64,000 nt of DNA, from NCBI RefSeq assembly GCF_018326285.1, contig NZ_AP023362.1:4712001-4776000 (forward strand). Reading direction: 5' to 3'. Below, piece after piece: positions 60,744 to 64,000 of this stretch. This DNA is from Mycolicibacterium sp. TY81. Its GTDB lineage: Bacteria > Actinomycetota > Actinomycetes > Mycobacteriales > Mycobacteriaceae. The stretch's first letter is position 1. Each line of letters opens with the position of its first letter. A program made the translations under genes and the position numbers. Under the pieces are notes generated by a model. It did no database searches and was not told the origin of the DNA. It was given only the letters and a program-made list of their open reading frames with translations.

Positions 60744-61556
60744 CTAGAGCCACCAGCGTTCGAGGACCCGGGCCACCCCGTCGTCACTGTTGGTCGTGGT
60801 GACCTCGTCGGCGGCCGCCAGGGCCTCCGGATGCGCATTGCCCATCGCCACGCCCAGCCCGGCCCAGGTCAGCATCGGGATGTCGTTGGGCATGTCGCCG
60901 AACGTCACGACGTCCTCGGCGGTGAGGCCCAACGGCCGGATGATCTCGGCGACGCCCGTCGCCTTGCTGATGCCCAGCGGCACGACCTCGATCAGCCCGT
61001 TGTTGGTCGAATAGGTCAGGTCACCCGTGACGCCGACGTGCGGCGCCAGCGCCGCGGCCAGATCGGCGCTGTGCGCGCCGGCCTTGCGGATCAACAGCTT
61101 CACCGCCGGCACGCTGAGCATGTCCTCGACCGAGACCTCGGTGTTGTCCGGGTTGTGCCAGGCATGCTCGTAGCCGGGCGAACTCGCGAACTGCGGCATC
61201 GACTCGTCGAACGCGGTGCGGCCCACCCGTTCGACCGCCAGCCCGACGCCGGGGATCACCCGGGTGGCGATCTCGGCCAACTCGCCCAACGCATCCGGGC
61301 TCAGGGTGTGGGCCGAGACGATCCGGTCGGCCGCGGAGTCGTAGAGCACCGCGCCGTTGGCGCACACCGCCATCGGCGACAGTCCCAGGGCGTCGACCAC
61401 CGGGGGAATCCAGCGTGGCGGCCGGCCGGTGGCGAGCACGAACTTCGCGCCGTTCGCGACGGCGGCCTGCACGGCGGCGCGCGTCCGCGGCGTCACCCGC
61501 TCATGGGTGTCGAGCAGCGTGCCGTCGACGTCGGTGGCAATCAGTGCGGGCAGCAT
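60744..61556 (-). CDS. HAD-superfamily (Cof-type) phosphatase, Rv3813c homologue
   Basis: 270 residues, ATG 61556 sharing its A with the upstream stop (TGATG); a GTG three bases earlier is also in frame. HAD motifs: I DVDGTLLD at residues about 9-16, II in VLATGRPP, III Lys in GISKATGV, and IV in TFGDMPNDIPML. The C2B cap between motifs II and III is typical of Cof/YbjI sugar-phosphate phosphatases. Substrate unknown. Co-transcribed with the acyltransferase gene upstream. Confidence 0.9.
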   Translation of the reverse strand: MLPALIATDVDGTLLDTHERVTPRTRAAVQAAVANGAKFVLATGRPPRWIPPVVDALGLSPMAVCANGAVLYDSAADRIVSAHTLSPDALGELAEIATRVIPGVGLAVERVGRTAFDESMPQFASSPGYEHAWHNPDNTEVSVEDMLSVPAVKLLIRKAGAHSADLAAALAPHVGVTGDLTYSTNNGLIEVVPLGISKATGVAEIIRPLGLTAEDVVTFGDMPNDIPMLTWAGLGVAMGNAHPEALAAADEVTTTNSDDGVARVLERWWL

Positions 61557-62293
61557 CACCGGCCCCCAGCTGCCCGGCGGGCCCGCTCGGCCTTCTCCAG
61601 CACTTCGGCCTCCTCGGGCGTCGGGGCGCCGCCGCCCAATCGGCTCGGCACCCAGTATTCACCCGGCGGGTGCGGGTACTCCTCCTGGACGGCGTGCAAC
61701 TGCTCGGTCATCGTCTGCTGCAACGTCGCCATCACCTGCGCGACAGGACCGCTCGCCTCGATCGGCGCACCCACCCGAACGATGACGGGAATCTTCTTGC
61801 GCCCCAGCCGCTTCGGGTGATCCTTGGTCCACATCCGGTGCACGCCCCAGACGATCACCGGGATGATCGGCACCTGCGCGTCGAGCGCCATCCGCGCCAC
61901 GCCGGTCTTGAACTCCTTGAGCTCGAAACTGCGGCTGATCGTGGCCTCCGGGTACACCCCGACCAGTTCCCCGGCGCGCAGTCGCTCGACGGCGATGGGA
62001 TATGCGTCGCCACCGGAGCTGCGGTCGACGGGGATGAGCCCGGCGCGCTTGACCAGGAAATTGCCCATCGGCACCTGCTGCACCTCGGCCTTGAGCATGA
62101 AGCGGACCCGGCGCCGCCGATGCGTGGCGGCCAACCCGGCCGGCAAGAAGTCGACGTACGCGGTGTGGTTGATCGCGATCACCGCACCGCCCGTATCCGG
62201 AATGTGTTCCAGCCCTTGGTAAGTGATCCGGGTTCCCGTGGCGGCGACGGCCGCCTTGGCGGCAATCTCGATGCCGCGGAAAACTGGCTCCAT
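61556..62293 (-). CDS. PlsC-type acylglycerol-phosphate acyltransferase
   Basis: 245 residues, ATG 62293. 1-acyl-glycerol-3-phosphate acyltransferase family: catalytic HX4D in NHTAYVD, substrate motif VYPEATISRSFELK and IIPVIVWG. The C-terminal segment (PPGEYWVPSRLGGGAPTPEEAE) is shared with the next gene. It lies 4 bases after the paralogous acyltransferase gene; M. tuberculosis has Rv3814c-Rv3816c as three such paralogues in tandem, here reduced to two. It probably makes phosphatidic acid or transfers acyl groups to a related lipid. Confidence 0.9.
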   Translation of the reverse strand: MEPVFRGIEIAAKAAVAATGTRITYQGLEHIPDTGGAVIAINHTAYVDFLPAGLAATHRRRRVRFMLKAEVQQVPMGNFLVKRAGLIPVDRSSGGDAYPIAVERLRAGELVGVYPEATISRSFELKEFKTGVARMALDAQVPIIPVIVWGVHRMWTKDHPKRLGRKKIPVIVRVGAPIEASGPVAQVMATLQQTMTEQLHAVQEEYPHPPGEYWVPSRLGGGAPTPEEAEVLEKAERARRAAGGR

Positions 62294-62297
62294 GGCG

Positions 62298-63071
62298 CTA
62301 CTCCGGCGCCCCTTCCGCCTGCCGCGCCGCCCGACGCGCCGCTTTCTCGCGGGCTTCGTCGAGGTCCATCTGGTCGGCCTCGGCCAGCGTCGGCGCGCCG
62401 CCGCCCAGCCGGTGCGGCACCCAGAACTCGCCCGCGGGATGTTCGGGGTAGCGGTCCTGGACTTCCGACAGCAGGTGCTGCATGCGGGCGTGCAGCAGCG
62501 CCGTCAGCTCGGCGGCGGGCAGCGTCGGGTAGATGGGCTCACCGACGTGGATGAAGATGGGCACCTTGGGACGGCGCATGTTGCGCGGATGACCCTTGGT
62601 CCAGATCCGCTGGGCACCCCAGATGATGTGCGGGACGATCGGCACGTCGGCCTCGATGGCCATGCGGGCCGCGCCCGACTTGAACGCCTTGATCTCGAAG
62701 CTGCGGCTGATGGTGGCCTCGGGGTACACGCCGACAAGCTCGCCTGCCTTGAGCTGCTTGACCGCCTCGGCGTAGGAGTCCGCGCCGCTGCCGCGGTCGA
62801 CGGGGATGTGGCGCATCTTGCGCATCAGCCAGCCGCCGTACTTGTTGTCGAAGACTTCCTTCTTCGCCATGAACCGCACCTTGCGGCCGCGCTTCTGCAT
62901 GACGGCGGGCAGCCCGGCGAACGTGAAGTCGAAGTAGCTGGTGTGGTTGATCGCCACCACCGCGCCGCCACTGACCGGCAGGTTCTCCGCGCCCGTCACG
63001 GTGAAGGTCAGACCCTGCGCCCGCCACACCGTGCGCGCCAGCTTGATCACGGTGCCATATACCGGTTCCAC
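62298..63071 (-). CDS. PlsC-type acyltransferase, paralogue of the next gene
   Basis: 257 residues; GTG 63071 (VEPVYGTVIKLAR) matches the start of the paralogue (MEPVFRGIEIAAK) and avoids overlap with the divergent kinase gene. HX4D motif NHTSYFD, then MAKKEVF, VYPEATISRSFEIK and VPHIIWGAQRIWTKGHP. C-terminal PAGEFWVPHRLGGGAPT and a charged tail. The two genes clearly arose by tandem duplication and are probably both needed in phospholipid synthesis or remodelling. Confidence 0.88.
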   Translation of the reverse strand: MEPVYGTVIKLARTVWRAQGLTFTVTGAENLPVSGGAVVAINHTSYFDFTFAGLPAVMQKRGRKVRFMAKKEVFDNKYGGWLMRKMRHIPVDRGSGADSYAEAVKQLKAGELVGVYPEATISRSFEIKAFKSGAARMAIEADVPIVPHIIWGAQRIWTKGHPRNMRRPKVPIFIHVGEPIYPTLPAAELTALLHARMQHLLSEVQDRYPEHPAGEFWVPHRLGGGAPTLAEADQMDLDEAREKAARRAARQAEGAPE

Positions 63072-63123
63072 GGGGATCAGCCTAGTGCGGACCGTCGGTA
63101 CCGTGCGTGGAAAGGTCGGGTGG

Positions 63124-63801
63124 GTGACCTTCCCCAGCGGACCCGTACCTGTTCCCGACGTCGTCGACACCCTCGCCGCCGGCCGTCCCGTCACCGCGGT
63201 CTGGGAGAACGAACTCGGCGGCGTGACGTTCGCCATCGGCGCCGGCGCCGAGTACGTGAAGACCTATCCCGCCGAGCACGCGCCGCTGCTGACCGACGAG
63301 GCCGTCCGGCTGCGCTGGGCCGTCCGGTACATAGCCGTCCCGCGCGTGCTCGGCGCGGGACCGGGCTGGCTGCACACCGCGGGCCTGCCCGGCCGCTCCG
63401 CCGTCGACCCGCTGTGGTCCGACGATCCCGAGACCGCGGCCCGCGCGATCGGGGCCGGCCTGCGGGCCATGCACGACGCGCTGCCCGTCGCGGACTGCCC
63501 GTTCGGGCGGCCCTCCTGGGTCGTCGACGTCCCCGATCCGGACCGCCTCGTGGTCTGCCACGGTGACGCGTGCTCGCCGAACACCCTGATGAGCGACGAC
63601 GGCGCGTTCGTCGGGCACGTCGACATCGGGGACCTCGGGGTGGCCGACCGGTGGGCCGACCTCGCGATCGCCACCATGTCCCTGGACTGGAACTACCCCG
63701 GCAACTACGAGGCCGCCCTGCTGGACGCCTACGGGGTGGCGCGGGACGACGAACGCATCGACTACTACCGCTCGCTCTGGGACGCTCCGGAATCCAGCTA
63801 G
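63124..63801 (+). CDS. APH-family small-molecule kinase, aminoglycoside phosphotransferase-like
   Basis: 225 residues; GTG 63124 (VTFPSGPVPVP) is preferred, with other in-frame GTGs upstream. Kinase-like fold with Brenner motif CHGDACSPNTLM and the metal-binding HVDIGDLGVADRWADLA; the N-lobe Lys is probably in EYVKTYP. It resembles APH(3')-type proteins, but such homologues (Rv3817 is at this position in M. tuberculosis) are not known to give resistance. Substrate unknown. Divergent from the acyltransferase pair with about 52 bases between. Confidence 0.85.
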   Translation: MTFPSGPVPVPDVVDTLAAGRPVTAVWENELGGVTFAIGAGAEYVKTYPAEHAPLLTDEAVRLRWAVRYIAVPRVLGAGPGWLHTAGLPGRSAVDPLWSDDPETAARAIGAGLRAMHDALPVADCPFGRPSWVVDVPDPDRLVVCHGDACSPNTLMSDDGAFVGHVDIGDLGVADRWADLAIATMSLDWNYPGNYEAALLDAYGVARDDERIDYYRSLWDAPESS

Positions 63802-63839
63802 ACTCGCTGGCGAACTCGTCACCGCCAAAAGGGGCATTT

Positions 63840-64000
63840 GTGCAGGTCACAAGCGTTGGACACGCCGGATTCCGGATCGATACCGCCGCGGGCAGCATTC
63901 TCTGCGACCCGTGGGTGAACCCTGCCTACTTCGCGTCGTGGTTCCCGTTCCCCGACAACAGCCGGCTGGACTGGGATGCGCTCGGCGACTGCGACTACCT
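63840..64000 (+). CDS. MBL-fold protein, Rv3818-like (partial)
   Basis: Begins at GTG 63840 with AAAAGGGGC upstream and runs off the right edge after 53 codons. It reads VQVTSVGHAGFRIDTAAG, then ILCDPWVNPAYFASW, the opening strands of a metallo-beta-lactamase (UlaG-like) fold. In M. tuberculosis Rv3818 at this place is an MBL-fold protein with a Rieske domain; that domain would lie outside the window. Confidence 0.75.
   Translation, partial: MQVTSVGHAGFRIDTAAGSILCDPWVNPAYFASWFPFPDNSRLDWDALGDCDY

Noticed and set aside
63124-63801. Aminoglycoside resistance gene
   Set aside because: The fold is APH-like, but it is the conserved chromosomal neighbour (Rv3817 position) with no specific resemblance to resistance enzymes and no mobile context.

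Overview
The window is a high-GC actinobacterial chromosome segment from a mycobacterium, most likely a fast-growing Mycolicibacterium-type species. The evidence is the gene content: the complete arabinogalactan and mycolic-acid assembly locus (GtrA protein, dprE1, dprE2, aftA, embC, embA, embB; then accD4, pks13, fadD32, a cutinase-like protein, fbpD, fbpA, aftB, ubiA, a PAP2 phosphatase, glfT2, glf, erp) in the order known from M. tuberculosis Rv3789-Rv3818. It also has mycobacterial LexA-box and WhiB signatures. The species cannot be named from sequence alone.

Layout. 1-5561: a secreted alanine-rich protein cut by the window edge, an HxlR regulator divergent from a haloalkane-dehalogenase-like hydrolase, an AhpD-like protein divergent from a MocR regulator, and an HD-domain protein. 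5590-20166: one long forward run of cell-wall arabinan genes (Rv3789 homologue, dprE1, dprE2, aftA, embC, embA, embB), closed by a hairpin terminator. It makes decaprenyl-phosphoryl-arabinose and polymerises arabinan for arabinogalactan and lipoarabinomannan.

20350-38343 is an accessory block of about 18 kb between embB and accD4, where M. tuberculosis has only a few unrelated genes. It holds a probable deoR-glgC-whiB operon; a LysR regulator divergent from a short-chain dehydrogenase gene that is split by an IS21-family element (24111-26744, 4-bp target duplication CATC); a dissimilatory nitrate respiration cluster narGHJI plus narK; a DUF222/HNH (13E12-type) gene behind a perfect SOS box; and an alpha/beta hydrolase.

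38501-57767 returns to the conserved locus on the minus strand. AccD4, Pks13 and FadD32 make and condense mycolic acid precursors. FbpA and FbpD act in mycolate transfer and binding. AftB, UbiA, the PAP2 phosphatase, GlfT2 and Glf build and cap arabinogalactan. 57969-64000 carries erp, a secreted peptidoglycan amidase, a HAD phosphatase, two PlsC-type acyltransferases, an APH-like kinase and the start of an MBL-fold protein.

Most notable points: DprE1 has Ala instead of the benzothiazinone-reactive Cys; the IS insertion can be undone on paper to restore an intact SDR reading frame, although both IS genes carry a one-base frameshift in a 5-base homopolymer; the SOS box exactly fills the spacer of a promoter that would give a leaderless mRNA; and the dehalogenase-like protein lacks the catalytic His. 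I found no tRNA, rRNA, CRISPR array or clearly new multi-gene system.
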